Positions 33,944-44,739 of a stretch of DNA of 64,000 nucleotides are shown here, one piece after another. The stretch covers positions 434,001 through 498,000 of the forward strand of contig CAWEGO010000001.1 in the NCBI GenBank assembly GCA_963808725.1, in the 5' to 3' direction. The stretch is from JAHFUA01 sp963808725. Its GTDB lineage: Bacteria; Acidobacteriota; Terriglobia; Terriglobales; Acidobacteriaceae. The translations under genes and the position numbers were made by a program. Below the pieces are notes generated by a model. The model ran no database searches and was not told the DNA's origin. It worked only from the letters and a program-made list of their open reading frames with translations. Position 1 is the first letter of the stretch; the number at the start of each line of letters is the position of its first letter.

Positions 33944-35663
33944 ATGACGCCGCCGATCACGGAAGCTGTGCGGGACGTTCTCTCCCAGGGGCGACCCGGC
34001 GAGGCCGTGGCCATCATCCAGCACCTCGATCCCGCCGCTGCGGCCGTGGTGTTGGCGGCCCTTCCCTTTGAGGAACAGCAGATGCTGTTCCGTCTGCTGC
34101 CGGTTGATTTTGCGGCCGCGGTGGTCAGTCACTTTCCCTACTACCACGCCTATGTCCTGCTGCACTCGCGGCCGTTGGCGGAAATGCGGGCTATGGTCGA
34201 CAAGCTCGATCCCACCGAACGCATTCGGTTTTTCGACGAACTGCCCGAGGAAGCCTGGCAGCGGTTCATGGACGAGCTTGCGGCGGCACCCGCCGAAGCG
34301 CCGCAGCCCGCGGTCGTGGCTCCAATCGTTCCCGCTCCGGCGGTGGAGAAGATCATCGAGGCGCGGCAAGTGGAGAAAAGCTTCCGGCAACCCGACGGGC
34401 GGGAAATTCAAGTGATCGCGCCGCTGGATTTGTGCGTGGAATCCGGCGCCATCATCGCGCTCCTCGGCGCCTCGGGTTGCGGCAAATCTACGCTGTTGCG
34501 CATCCTCTCCGGGCTCGCAGCGCCGTCGCGCGGCGTAGTCCTGTGGTACGGGAAGCCACTGACACAGTGCGGTCCCAACGTCGCCATCGTTTTCCAGAGC
34601 TTCGCCCTGTTCCCCTGGCTCACGGTTCTGGAGAACGTCGAAGTACCTCTGCTGGCGCGCGGCCAGCCCCACGAGCAGCGCCATCGCCGCGCGCTCGAAG
34701 CGTTGAACTCTGTGGGCCTGAAGGGATTCGAGAACGCGTTTCCCAAGGAGCTCTCCGGCGGCATGAAACAACGCGTCGGACTTGCGCGCGCCCTGGCGGT
34801 CGAGCCGGAAGTGCTCTTTATGGATGAACCGTTTTCCGCGCTGGATGTGCTCACGGCCGAGAGCCTTCGTGGCGAACTGATGGAGTTGTGGCTGAAGAAG
34901 CAGATTCCGACCAGAAGCATTTTCCTGGTCACACACAACATTGAAGAAGCGGTGCTGCTGGCCGATCGCGTCATCGTTTTGGGCAGGAACCCGGCCCGCA
35001 TCCGCGCCGATTTTCAGATTCCGATCCAACAGCCGCGGGACCGCAAGTCGGCCGAGTTCCTCGTCTACGTAGATTACATCTATAAGGTGATGACGCAGCC
35101 CGAGCTGGAGCTGGCGCCTCCGTCACGACTGCCAGCCGGCCCGGCCTCCATTTCAGAGGCTGCCGCACGCCAAGCCTGGAGGCATGGCCGGCTTGCTGGA
35201 ACTCCTGAACGATCGCGGCGGCAAAGAGGACCTCTATCACCTGGCGGAAGAGCTTCTGATGGAAGTTGATGATCTGTTCCCCATCGTCGAGGAAGCGGTT
35301 TTGCTGGGCTTTGCCAAATCGCATGAAGGGGATGTGGAGATCACGCCCGCCGGCAAAGCCTTCGCCGAGGCGGATATCGCCACGCGCAAGCGCCTGTTCC
35401 GCGAAGCTGCTCTCGCCCATGTCGTGCTGCTGCAGCAGATTCGCTGCGCTCTGGAGAAAAAGTCGGACGGAGCCATACCCCTGGAATTCTTCCGGGACAT
35501 CCTCGACGAACACCTGCCGGAAGACGAAGTGGAGCGGCAGATCCAGACCGTGCTGGGTTGGGGGCGGTACGCCGAGATTTTCACGTACGATTCGGAGACC
35601 GACCGGCTGTTATTGCACCAGGCCGCAAGTTCCGCGAATCCGAACTCTGCTCCGCTGCATTAG
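33944..35663 (+). pseudogene. ABC transporter ATPase with N-terminal MgtE-N-like domain and C-terminal AAA-associated domain, one frameshift
   Basis: Residues 1-112 form a superhelical repeat resembling the MgtE N domain (IIQHLDPAAAAVVLAALPFE, LFRLLPVDFAAAVV, VDKLDPTERIRFFDELPEE). A Pro/Ala linker follows, then a nitrate/sulfonate-type ATPase: GASGCGKST (175-183), FQSFALFPW, LSGGMKQRVGLARAL and VLFMDEPFSALD. The AAA-associated C-terminal domain (LLELLNDRGGKEDLYHLAEE) continues in the next frame; a +1 break near 35137-35150 separates the parts. An independent start at ATG 35184 is the alternative. The paired duplicated permease follows immediately. The ion or anion carried is unknown. Confidence 0.8.
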
Positions 35664-37427
35664 TTGAATTTCCTGAGGAGACGAACAATACAGACGGAAG
35701 AGACATCGTCGATCTCAGGATGGGGAATCATTCCTGCCGGTGGCCGATCTCTGGTGAGAGATTTACCGATCATCCTGGCCGGGCTGGCGCTTTTTTATGG
35801 GCTGCTCTCCTTCGGTCGCTATTGGGTCGGCCCGGTCAGCACGCAAGCCGAAATCGATCTTCATCCATCGGCGTTGCCCAAGTACGCGTTGTACTCGGTT
35901 CTGCGTCTCACCATCGCCTATGGTTTCAGTCTGGTCTTCACTCTAATTTACGGCTATGTAGCCGCCTACAACCGTAAGGCCGAGCGCTTCATGATTCCGC
36001 TGCTGGACACCTTGCAGTCGATCCCCGTCCTCAGCTTCCTGCCGGGCGTGATGATCTCAATGGTTGCGCTTTTCCCGACCCGGCAGTTGGGAGTGGAACT
36101 CGGGTCCGTCCTGCTGATCTTCACCGGCCAGGTCTGGAACATGACCTTCAGCTTTTATTCGTCGCTGAAGAGCATTCCCCGCGAGATGCATGAGGCAGCG
36201 CAGGTGTACCAGTTGAGCTGGTGGCAGAGGTTCCGGCAACTGGAGTTGCCGTACGCTGCCATCGGGCTGATCTGGAATTCCATGATGTCGGTGGCTGGCG
36301 GCTGGTTCTTCCTCATGGCCTGCGAGATGTTTGTGCTGGGCAATCGCGACCTGCGCCTGCCTGGGCTCGGTTCCTACCTGCAGACCGCGGCCAACGCCGG
36401 CAATACGCGAGCGATCCTTGCGGGCCTCGCCGTCATGATCGGAGTGATCGTGCTCATCGACCGGGTGGTCTGGCGGCCGGTCATCGCGTGGGCGGAGAAA
36501 TTCAAGTTTGAGCAGGTCGAAGCCGCCGAAGCGCCGCGTTCACGTATTTTGGACCTGCTGCGGCGGTCGCGCTTGCTGTCACTGGCCGCCAGGAAATCGG
36601 CGATGCCGCTTCGCGAAGCCCTGGACCTGCACTTCGCAAGGGCGCATGAGTCCTCGCCGGCGCCTGGAAAGCGTCTGGCGTGGAAGTGGGCTGCGCGGAT
36701 CGTCGGCACCGTCGCGCTGGCTGGTCTTGCCTACGGGGTCGTGCGGATGCTGACCCTTGCCGCATCCATCTCGTGGTCGGATCTGCACACCATCTTCCTG
36801 GGAGCGGGAGCCACGTTCCTGCGGGTGGAGTTCGTCCTCGTGCTCGCAGCGCTGTGGACGATTCCGGTGGGAACGTTGATCGGGCTGCACCCGCGACTTT
36901 CCGCCATCGCCCAACCGATCGCGCAAATCGCCGCCTCGGTGCCGGCAACTGCTCTGTTTCCCATCATCCTGCTGGTGCTGATTCGCGTCGGCGGCGGACT
37001 GGGAATTGGCTCGATCGTGCTGCTGCTTCTGGGCACGCAGTGGTACATCCTGTTCAACGTCATTGCCGGGGCAACAGCCATTCCCACGGACTTGAAGGAA
37101 GTCTGTGACGTATACCACTTCACTCGCGTGGAGCGCTGGCGAAAGCTGTTCCTGCCGGGAATCTTTCCCTACCTGATCACCGGTTTGGTGACGGCCTCCG
37201 GCGGCGCCTGGAACGCCAGCATCGTCGCGGAATATTTCCATTTCCGAGGCCAGACCTTCTCCACCATGGGGCTGGGCGCGGTAATCAGCCAGGCGACCGA
37301 TAGCGGCAATTTCCGCATGCTACTGGCGGCGACGCTGGTGATGGCGGTGATGGTAGTCACCATCAACCGTCTGCTCTGGCGGCGGCTCTATGCCCTGGCT
37401 TCCACCCGCTTCAAGCTAGAGGCCTGA
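35664..37427 (+). CDS. ABC transporter permease, duplicated (anion-transport type)
   Basis: 587 residues containing two BPD_transp_1 permease domains in one chain, separated by a cytoplasmic linker (about residues 275-345). Each half has an EAA loop: EAAQVYQLSWWQRFRQLELP and EVCDVYHFTRVERWRKLFLP. Such duplicated permeases pair with ATPases carrying an AAA-associated domain, as encoded just upstream. The TTG start abuts the upstream stop (TAGTTG), so the two are coupled. No substrate-binding protein gene is present. It ends 17 bases inside the convergent kdpA. The location in the kdp region suggests an ion or osmotic role (inference). Confidence 0.88.
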   Translation: MNFLRRRTIQTEETSSISGWGIIPAGGRSLVRDLPIILAGLALFYGLLSFGRYWVGPVSTQAEIDLHPSALPKYALYSVLRLTIAYGFSLVFTLIYGYVAAYNRKAERFMIPLLDTLQSIPVLSFLPGVMISMVALFPTRQLGVELGSVLLIFTGQVWNMTFSFYSSLKSIPREMHEAAQVYQLSWWQRFRQLELPYAAIGLIWNSMMSVAGGWFFLMACEMFVLGNRDLRLPGLGSYLQTAANAGNTRAILAGLAVMIGVIVLIDRVVWRPVIAWAEKFKFEQVEAAEAPRSRILDLLRRSRLLSLAARKSAMPLREALDLHFARAHESSPAPGKRLAWKWAARIVGTVALAGLAYGVVRMLTLAASISWSDLHTIFLGAGATFLRVEFVLVLAALWTIPVGTLIGLHPRLSAIAQPIAQIAASVPATALFPIILLVLIRVGGGLGIGSIVLLLLGTQWYILFNVIAGATAIPTDLKEVCDVYHFTRVERWRKLFLPGIFPYLITGLVTASGGAWNASIVAEYFHFRGQTFSTMGLGAVISQATDSGNFRMLLAATLVMAVMVVTINRLLWRRLYALASTRFKLEA

Positions 37428-39141
37428 AGCCTGCCAGATGTTCCAATACCGGCCCGAGGGTCAGCACCGGGAAGAAGCTCAAGCCGCAGACCAGGAGACC
37501 GGTCGCCAGCAGCAGAGCGCCGAAGGTGATGGTATCCGTGGAGATGGCGCCTTCGCCGCCAAAACGGCGGGTTTGTCCGGCGAAGAGTCCGGCAAGCGCC
37601 AAAGCTGGAATGGCCAGGCCAAAACGGCCTACCATCATGGCCGCAACCGTGGTCAGGTTATAAAACGGCGTATTTGCACTCAGCCCGGCGAAGCTCTGGC
37701 CGTTGTTGGCCATGGACGAGGCGAAAGCAAAGATGATCTCGGTAAGCCCGTGCGCCCCTGTGTTGGTCGTGAGCCCTGCCAGCCCTGCCCTGGTTGCAAC
37801 GGCGACCGCAGTGAGCGGAAGAATGGCCAGAGGCCCCGCGAGCACGTAGAGCGTTAGCATCTTTGCTTCGGGTGGTTCAATTTTTTTGCCGAGATATTCC
37901 GGCGTGCGCCCGACCATCAGTCCGGCCAGAAGCAGTCCCAGCAAGGCGATCAGGATGATGCTGTAAAGGCCAGTGCCCAGACCACCGTAAACAATCTCGC
38001 CCAGCAGCATGTTCACCAGCGGCACCGCACCCCCCAGCGGCGTGTAGCTGTCATGCATCGAGTTGTAAGAGCCGGTCGCTCCGTTGGAAGTGACCACCGC
38101 TGTCAAGACTGACTGCGCGATGCCGAACCTTGTCTCTTTGCCTTCCATGTTGCCGCCGGGTTGGTTCGCGGTGGACCCGGTCTGCACATGCGCTTGCTGC
38201 GCGAGGACGCGGTTGCCTCTCTGCTCGCTCCAGCCGCACACGAGTAGCCCCGCCACGAACAGGGCCGTCATGACTGCGTAAAGCATCCATCCCTGTCTCG
38301 AATAACCGATCATGCGGCCGAAAGTGTTGGTGAAGGCCGCCGGCAGCGCGGCGATAGCCAGCATAGCGATCAGGTTCGTCAGCGGGGTGGGGTTTTCGTA
38401 CGGATGAGCCCCGTTTGCATTGAAAAACCCACCGCCATTGGTGCCGAGGTTCTTGATGATTTCCAGCGCGGCCACCGGTCCTTGCGCGATGGTCTGCCGG
38501 GCCCCTTCGACCGTTGTCACTTGGGTGTAGGGGTGGAAATTCATGGGCACGCCTTGCCACACCAGCACCAGAGCGCCCGCCAGCGCGAGGGGAAGCAGCA
38601 CCCACAGCAGGGAACGCACCAGGTCGACCCAAAAGTTGCCCAGCTTATCGGTCTTCTGCCGCGCAAACCCGCGGATGAACGCCACGCCGACGGCGAGCCC
38701 CGCGGCCGCGGCCAGGAAATTCTGCGCCGTCAGGCCGACCATTTGGCTGAAGTAGCTCATGGTCGTTTCTCCCCCGTACGCCTGCCACGTCGTAGTGGTG
38801 GAGAAGCTGATGGCCGTATTCATCGACAAGTCCGGCGTCAATGGCGTGTTCTGATGTGCGGGACAGAACCAGGGCAGAAAACGCTGCAGGCGCAGGATCC
38901 CGTAAAGCAGAAGCGTCCCACAGAAGCTAAAGAGGACAAACGAGACGGCGTATTGCTTCCAGTCCATCTCCTGCCGCTCGTCGACGCCGGCGACTCTATA
39001 CAACAGGCGTTCTACAGGCCTCAGCACCGGATCCAGAGGGGTCCAATGTCCTTGGAACACGCGCGCCATGTAGCCGCCGAGAGGTTTGACCAACAGGGTA
39101 AGGATCAGCAGGAAAGCACCGTATTGGATCAGTGCTTGCAT
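37411..39141 (-). CDS. kdpA: KdpA-like potassium-translocating subunit, lone copy
   Basis: 576 residues, intact, with the four pore repeats of KdpA. The filter regions read STTTTWQAYGGETTMS, GTNGGGFFNANGAHPYENP, SNGATGSYNSMHDSYTPLGG and ANNGQSFAGL. The second copy on the + strand has TNTNWQ, GTNGGGFFN, SCGAVNSMHDS and ANNGSAFAGL, the classical forms. No kdpB or kdpC accompanies this copy on the - strand; only a small membrane ORF precedes it. It might use the KdpB/KdpC of the other unit or work alone as a channel-like protein. Its upstream region carries one of the two TTTAY operator arrays. Confidence 0.92.
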   Translation of the reverse strand: MQALIQYGAFLLILTLLVKPLGGYMARVFQGHWTPLDPVLRPVERLLYRVAGVDERQEMDWKQYAVSFVLFSFCGTLLLYGILRLQRFLPWFCPAHQNTPLTPDLSMNTAISFSTTTTWQAYGGETTMSYFSQMVGLTAQNFLAAAAGLAVGVAFIRGFARQKTDKLGNFWVDLVRSLLWVLLPLALAGALVLVWQGVPMNFHPYTQVTTVEGARQTIAQGPVAALEIIKNLGTNGGGFFNANGAHPYENPTPLTNLIAMLAIAALPAAFTNTFGRMIGYSRQGWMLYAVMTALFVAGLLVCGWSEQRGNRVLAQQAHVQTGSTANQPGGNMEGKETRFGIAQSVLTAVVTSNGATGSYNSMHDSYTPLGGAVPLVNMLLGEIVYGGLGTGLYSIILIALLGLLLAGLMVGRTPEYLGKKIEPPEAKMLTLYVLAGPLAILPLTAVAVATRAGLAGLTTNTGAHGLTEIIFAFASSMANNGQSFAGLSANTPFYNLTTVAAMMVGRFGLAIPALALAGLFAGQTRRFGGEGAISTDTITFGALLLATGLLVCGLSFFPVLTLGPVLEHLAGFRPLA

Positions 39142-39309
39142 TGATGACCTGTAGGGGCGGGAAAAGCGAATAGAGAAAGGCTGGAGTTCTGATCGGTGGG
39201 TCGCCGGGAGCTGCGGCTAACGGCGGGTTCCACTGCCACACATAGGCGTGGCGATCTTCGCTTGATGATAGAAGACTCCACAACAGCCGGTGCGCCTTGC
39301 GGCGCCACC

Positions 39310-39516
39310 TCACACCTGTTGCGCGGGCAGCAGGGTATCGCCTTGCTTCGAGGGAATCTCGGGCTTCTCGGGTTCGATCTTGCGGCTAGTGAACTCGTGC
39401 TGCGAACGTCGTTGCTTGTAGAGGTGGCTGCTCCGGCGCTGGCAAGCCATCGATGCTCGACACACCAGCAGAAGCGTCAGTGCCAGGAAGCCCAATAATG
39501 CCAGAGTTGAACTCAT
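39310..39516 (-). CDS. Small single-helix membrane protein before the lone kdpA
   Basis: 68 residues from ATG 39516 with a GGGGGA tract upstream. One hydrophobic helix (STLALLGFLALTLLLVCR) is followed by a basic, then mixed-charge tail. It occupies the position that kdpF holds in normal kdp operons but is longer and not a recognisable KdpF. A longer frame starts at 39591 inside the operator array and is less likely. The 168 bases between it and kdpA hold nothing recognisable. Confidence 0.45.
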   Translation of the reverse strand: MSSTLALLGFLALTLLLVCRASMACQRRSSHLYKQRRSQHEFTSRKIEPEKPEIPSKQGDTLLPAQQV

Positions 39517-39567
39517 CTTGTCCCCCGCCGGAAAGCATCCAGCTATCCCGATTGGATAACGCCGTCT

Positions 39568-39605
39568 GTAAAGTCCGAATAAAAAGTTCATAAAGACTTA
39601 ATAAA
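39568..39605 (-). promoter_or_regulatory. KdpE-type operator array, - strand (four TTTAY repeats)
   Basis: Read on the - strand: TTTAT (39605-39601), TTTAT (39594-39590), TTTAT (39583-39579) and TTTAC (39572-39568), each starting exactly 11 bp after the previous one. Spacing of 11 bp is the rule for OmpR/PhoB/KdpE-type regulators. The array faces the small membrane ORF and the lone kdpA. Confidence 0.7.
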
Positions 39606-39637
39606 CGGTGGCGGGGCGAAGTTCGGCGGCCAGGGTC

Positions 39638-39675
39638 TTTACGAACTTTTTATGCACCTTTTATCCGAGCTTTAC
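39638..39675 (+). promoter_or_regulatory. KdpE-type operator array, + strand (four TTTAY repeats)
   Basis: TTTAC (39638), TTTAT (39649), TTTAT (39660) and TTTAC (39671) start at exact 11-bp steps and face the kdpF-A-B-C unit. The surrounding sequence is an inverted copy of the - strand array: GTCTTTAYGAACTTTTTAT is shared with one mismatch. The remaining bases of the 39517-39747 gap hold no other recognised signal. Confidence 0.7.
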
Positions 39676-39747
39676 GCGCGGCGGTATCCAATGCCACAGT
39701 ACAGGCTGAGTGAAGCGGAGTCCGACGTCTCAGCCGAAAGGCTTGGT

Positions 39748-40008
39748 ATGACCGGGACTGTGATAATGGAAGTGCTTTGCGCGGCCGGAGTTTTGTTCAT
39801 GATCCGGTTTTTTGTGGCCTTGCTCCAGGAAGGCAAGCCGAAGTCGCCCAGCCATGTCGGTCACCTGTCAACGCGGCAGAGCGGAAACCGCGTTCTTCGC
39901 CTCGCAAGCGAATCGGGGAAACGGTCCGCGCGGAGCGACACGCCCCGCCAAACCGGGTTCCAACTCATCGTCGGCGGGACCAAGCCGCCGGTCCGCAGAG
40001 TTGGATAG
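39748..40008 (+). CDS. Small single-helix membrane protein before the kdp operon
   Basis: 86 residues from ATG 39748 (AAGG seven bases upstream). The N-terminal helix (VIMEVLCAAGVLFMIRFFVALL) is followed by a polar, Arg/Ser-rich tail without known motif. Upstream in-frame ATGs at 39652 and 39691 lie in or beside the operator array and are unlikely. It mirrors the small ORF in front of the lone kdpA on the other strand, though the two are not clearly alike beyond the layout. Confidence 0.4.
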   Translation: MTGTVIMEVLCAAGVLFMIRFFVALLQEGKPKSPSHVGHLSTRQSGNRVLRLASESGKRSARSDTPRQTGFQLIVGGTKPPVRRVG

Positions 40009-40062
40009 GGCCACTCCAGGGCTAAGTGTTAGAGTCGTGAGACCGATTGCGGGGGATCGAGT

Positions 40063-40149
40063 ATGCAAGACGTTGTATTTTTGGCCGTAACCATTGCGTT
40101 TTTCGCGGTGTCGATCGCTTACGTGCGGTTCTGCGACCGCGTGAAGTGA
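40063..40149 (+). CDS. 28-residue kdp-associated membrane peptide
   Basis: The peptide starts MQDVVFLAVTIAFFAVSIA and ends YVRFCDRVK: one hydrophobic helix with a C-terminal aromatic-Arg-Cys-Asp motif. Similar short peptides often precede kdpF in bacterial kdp operons (from memory of the family). It has a GGGGGATC purine-rich tract upstream and lies nine bases before kdpF. It would sit in the inner membrane beside the Kdp complex. It is too short for normal gene finding. Confidence 0.65.
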   Translation: MQDVVFLAVTIAFFAVSIAYVRFCDRVK

Positions 40150-40158
40150 GGAACAAGT

Positions 40159-40248
40159 ATGCATCTGGAATCGCTGATCATGCTCGCCGTCAGTGTCCTG
40201 ATGATGGCGTACCTGTTGTACGCGCTGTTGAGGCCGGAGAAGTTTTGA
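40159..40248 (+). CDS. kdpF: KdpF, small stabilising subunit of the Kdp pump
   Basis: 29 residues, the same length as E. coli KdpF. A single hydrophobic helix (LIMLAVSVLMMAYLLYALL) ends in RPEKF, close to the E. coli ending (YALINAEAF). It follows a GAGGAACA ribosome-binding site and stops one base before the kdpA start. KdpF is a one-helix inner-membrane subunit that stabilises the KdpFABC ATPase. Confidence 0.85.
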   Translation: MHLESLIMLAVSVLMMAYLLYALLRPEKF

Positions 40249-40249
40249 T

Positions 40250-42048
40250 ATGACCGTCAATGGATGGTTACAGATCGCAGTCTTTCTCGCGCTGATCCTT
40301 GTCGTGACCAAGCCGCTGGGAGTCTTCATGACACGCGTGTTCAACCGCGAGAAGACCTTCATGGATCCCGTGCTGCGGCCCCTCGAGCGCCTGCTGTACC
40401 GCGTGACCGGCGTGGATGAAGACCGCGAAATGGGCTGGAAAGAATACGCGGTTTCGGTGCTGCTCTTCAGCGCTGTCTCGATGCTGCTGCTGTATCTACT
40501 GCAGCGCGTTCAGGGCGTGCTGCCGTTCAATCCGCAAAAGCTCGGCAAGGTAACCACCGACCTGGCGTTCAACACCGCCGCCTCGTTCACTACTAACACC
40601 AACTGGCAGGCCTACATGCCGGAAACCACCATGAGCTATCTCACGCAAATGGCGGGGCTGGCGTACCACAACTTCGTTTCGGCGGCCACGGGGATCGCGC
40701 TGGCGATCGCCTTCATCCGGGGCATTGCACGGCGCGAAAAGGACACCCTTGGCAACTTCTGGGTGGATCTGGTGCGCGGCTGTCTATGGGTCCTGCTGCC
40801 CCTCTGCATCGTTGGTGCGCTGGTTCTGGTGTGGCAAGGGGTTCCGCAGAACTTGAAGTCTTATGACACGGTGAAGCTGATCGAACCGCAACAGGTTCCC
40901 AAGGTGGACGCCAATGGCAAGCCCGTCCTGGGACCCGACGGCAAGCAGGTGATGGACACGGTCACGGAGCAGACCATCGCGCAAGGTCCTGTCGCTTCGC
41001 AAGAGATCATCAAGGAATTGGGCACCAATGGTGGCGGTTTCTTCAATGCCAACAGCTCTCATCCTTACGAGAACCCGACGCCCCTCACCAATCTTATTGA
41101 GATGCTGGCCATTTTCGCGATCGGCGCCGGCCTGACTTACACGCTGGGACGCATGACCGGATCGCAGCGGCACGGCTGGGCGGTGTGGGCCGCAATGGCC
41201 ATTCTCTTCCTGGCCGGCGTGACCGTCGCCTACTGGGCGGAGTCGCGCGGCAATCCGCTGCTGGCTGGCGCCAACCAGCGAGTCAGCGCTACTCAGCCCG
41301 GCGGCAACATGGAAGGCAAAGAGGTTCGCTTCGGCATTGCCAACTCCGCTCTATGGGCCACGGTGACCACCGACACCAGTTGCGGCGCGGTCAACAGCAT
41401 GCACGACTCGTACACCCCGCTCGGGCGGCATGATTCCGCTGGTCAACATGATGCTGGGCGAGGTGGTTTTCGGCGGAGTCGGTTCAGGAATGTACGGCAT
41501 GCTGGTCTTTGTCATCCTGGCGGTGTTCATCGCGGGACTGATGGTCGGTCGTACCCCGGAGTATCTGGGCAAGAAAGTGGAAGCCTACGACGTGAAGATG
41601 GCCATGCTGGTGGCGCTGATCTTTCCCCTGATAATCCTGGCTTTCGCCAGCGTCTCGGTGCTGTTCCCGTTTGGCACCTCAAGCATTGCCAACCCGGGGC
41701 CGCACGGATTCTCCGAGATTTTGTATGCGTACACCGAGGGTGCGGCCAACAACGGTTCGGCGTTCGCCGGGCTCAATGGCAACACGCTCTGGTATAACGT
41801 GACCATCGGTTTGACGATGTTGCTGGGGCGTTTCTGGATGAAGATCCCGATGCTGGCGCTTGCCGGCAACCTGGTACGCAAGAAGGCTGTGCCGCCCTCC
41901 GTCGGCACTTTCCCGGTGACCACGCCGTTGTTCACGGTGCTGCTTGATCGGTGTGATCCTGATTGTCGGCGCCCTCACTTTTTTCCCGGCGTTGAGCTTG
42001 GGACCGATTCTGGAGCACCTGCTGATGGGGGCAGGCAAGACGTTCTAA
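40250..42048 (+). pseudogene. kdpA: KdpA, potassium-binding pore subunit; two frameshifts
   Basis: About 598 residues once joined. It has the classical filter motifs TNTNWQAYMPETTMS, GTNGGGFFNANSSHPYENP, TSCGAVNSMHDSYTPLGG and ANNGSAFAGL, plus a long insert of about 25 residues (VPKVDANGKPVLGPDGKQV) before GTNGGG. Breaks are at 41423-41425 (one extra G in CTCGGGCGGC) and 41946 (extra G in CTTGATCGG). Both are single-base insertions that restore a perfect KdpA when removed, so sequence error is the likely cause. It binds and passes K+ to KdpB across the inner membrane. It is the second kdpA of the window. Confidence 0.9.
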
Positions 42049-42060
42049 GGAAATTCCGAT

Positions 42061-44099
<2,039 letters not shown>

Positions 44100-44111
44100 G
44101 TGGAGTAGGCA

Positions 44112-44699
44112 ATGAAAAAGAATCTTGTTACTGCCGTATTGATGACTATCGTGACCACGATTCTGCTGGGGATCATTTATCCGCTAGTTGTGACCGGACT
44201 GGCGAAGGTGTTGTTCCCGCACCAAGCTAACGGCCAGCTCATCGAACGCAACGGAAAGGTGGTCGGCTCCCGCATTATCGGGCAGGCCTTTACTGGCCCA
44301 GCGTACTTCCATCCGCGCCTGTCGGCCGCCGGCAATGGCTACGACGCCGGCAACTCCGGCGGCTCTAATCTTGGCCCCACCAACCAGAAGCTGATCGATC
44401 GCGTGAAGCAGGACGTTGCCTCTCTACAGGCGGAGAACCCTGGAACGCCCGTGCCCATCGACCTGGTCACCACTTCCGCCTCGGGTCTCGATCCGGACAT
44501 CTCTCCCGCGGCGGCCGACTTCCAGGTCGCGCGAGTGGCCCGCGAGCGGGGCATAAGCCAGGACGAGCTGCGCCGCCTGCTGGCCAAGCACACCGAAGGC
44601 AGGCAGCTCGGCTTCCTCGGCGAGCCCCGGGTCAACGTTCTGGAAGTGAACCTGGACCTAGATGCCACCCATCCCTTGGAAAAACGAGCGGCGAAATAG
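44112..44699 (+). CDS. kdpC: KdpC, potassium-transporting ATPase subunit C
   Basis: 195 residues, intact. One N-terminal helix (AVLMTIVTTILLGIIYPLVV) is followed by the periplasmic domain with the family motifs GSRIIGQAF, YFHPRLSAAGNGYD, SGGSNLGPTN, SASGLDPDISPAAA and FLGEPRVNVLEVNLDLD. KdpC is needed for the ATP and K+ affinity of the KdpFABC pump in the inner membrane. It starts 12 bases after kdpB. The gene is clean, so the frameshift island ends just before it. Confidence 0.97.
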   Translation: MKKNLVTAVLMTIVTTILLGIIYPLVVTGLAKVLFPHQANGQLIERNGKVVGSRIIGQAFTGPAYFHPRLSAAGNGYDAGNSGGSNLGPTNQKLIDRVKQDVASLQAENPGTPVPIDLVTTSASGLDPDISPAAADFQVARVARERGISQDELRRLLAKHTEGRQLGFLGEPRVNVLEVNLDLDATHPLEKRAAK

Positions 44700-44739
44700 G
44701 CCAATCCGGCAGGGTTCTACCCGTGGTCTCCGGGATTGG

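Noticed and set aside
35184..35663. Separate 159-residue gene after the ABC ATPase
   Set aside because: It is the AAA-associated C-terminal domain of the same protein; the upstream bases in this frame encode the normal joining sequence (LPHAKPGG), so a frameshift explains it.
39652..40008. A 118-residue frame starting at ATG 39652, mirrored by a 93-residue frame on the - strand starting at 39591; both begin with a similar M-x-x-L-x-x-LY-x-RRYP pattern
   Set aside because: The similarity comes from the inverted control region itself (operator repeats). Shorter starts beyond the arrays fit better, so the leader-like peptides are not annotated.
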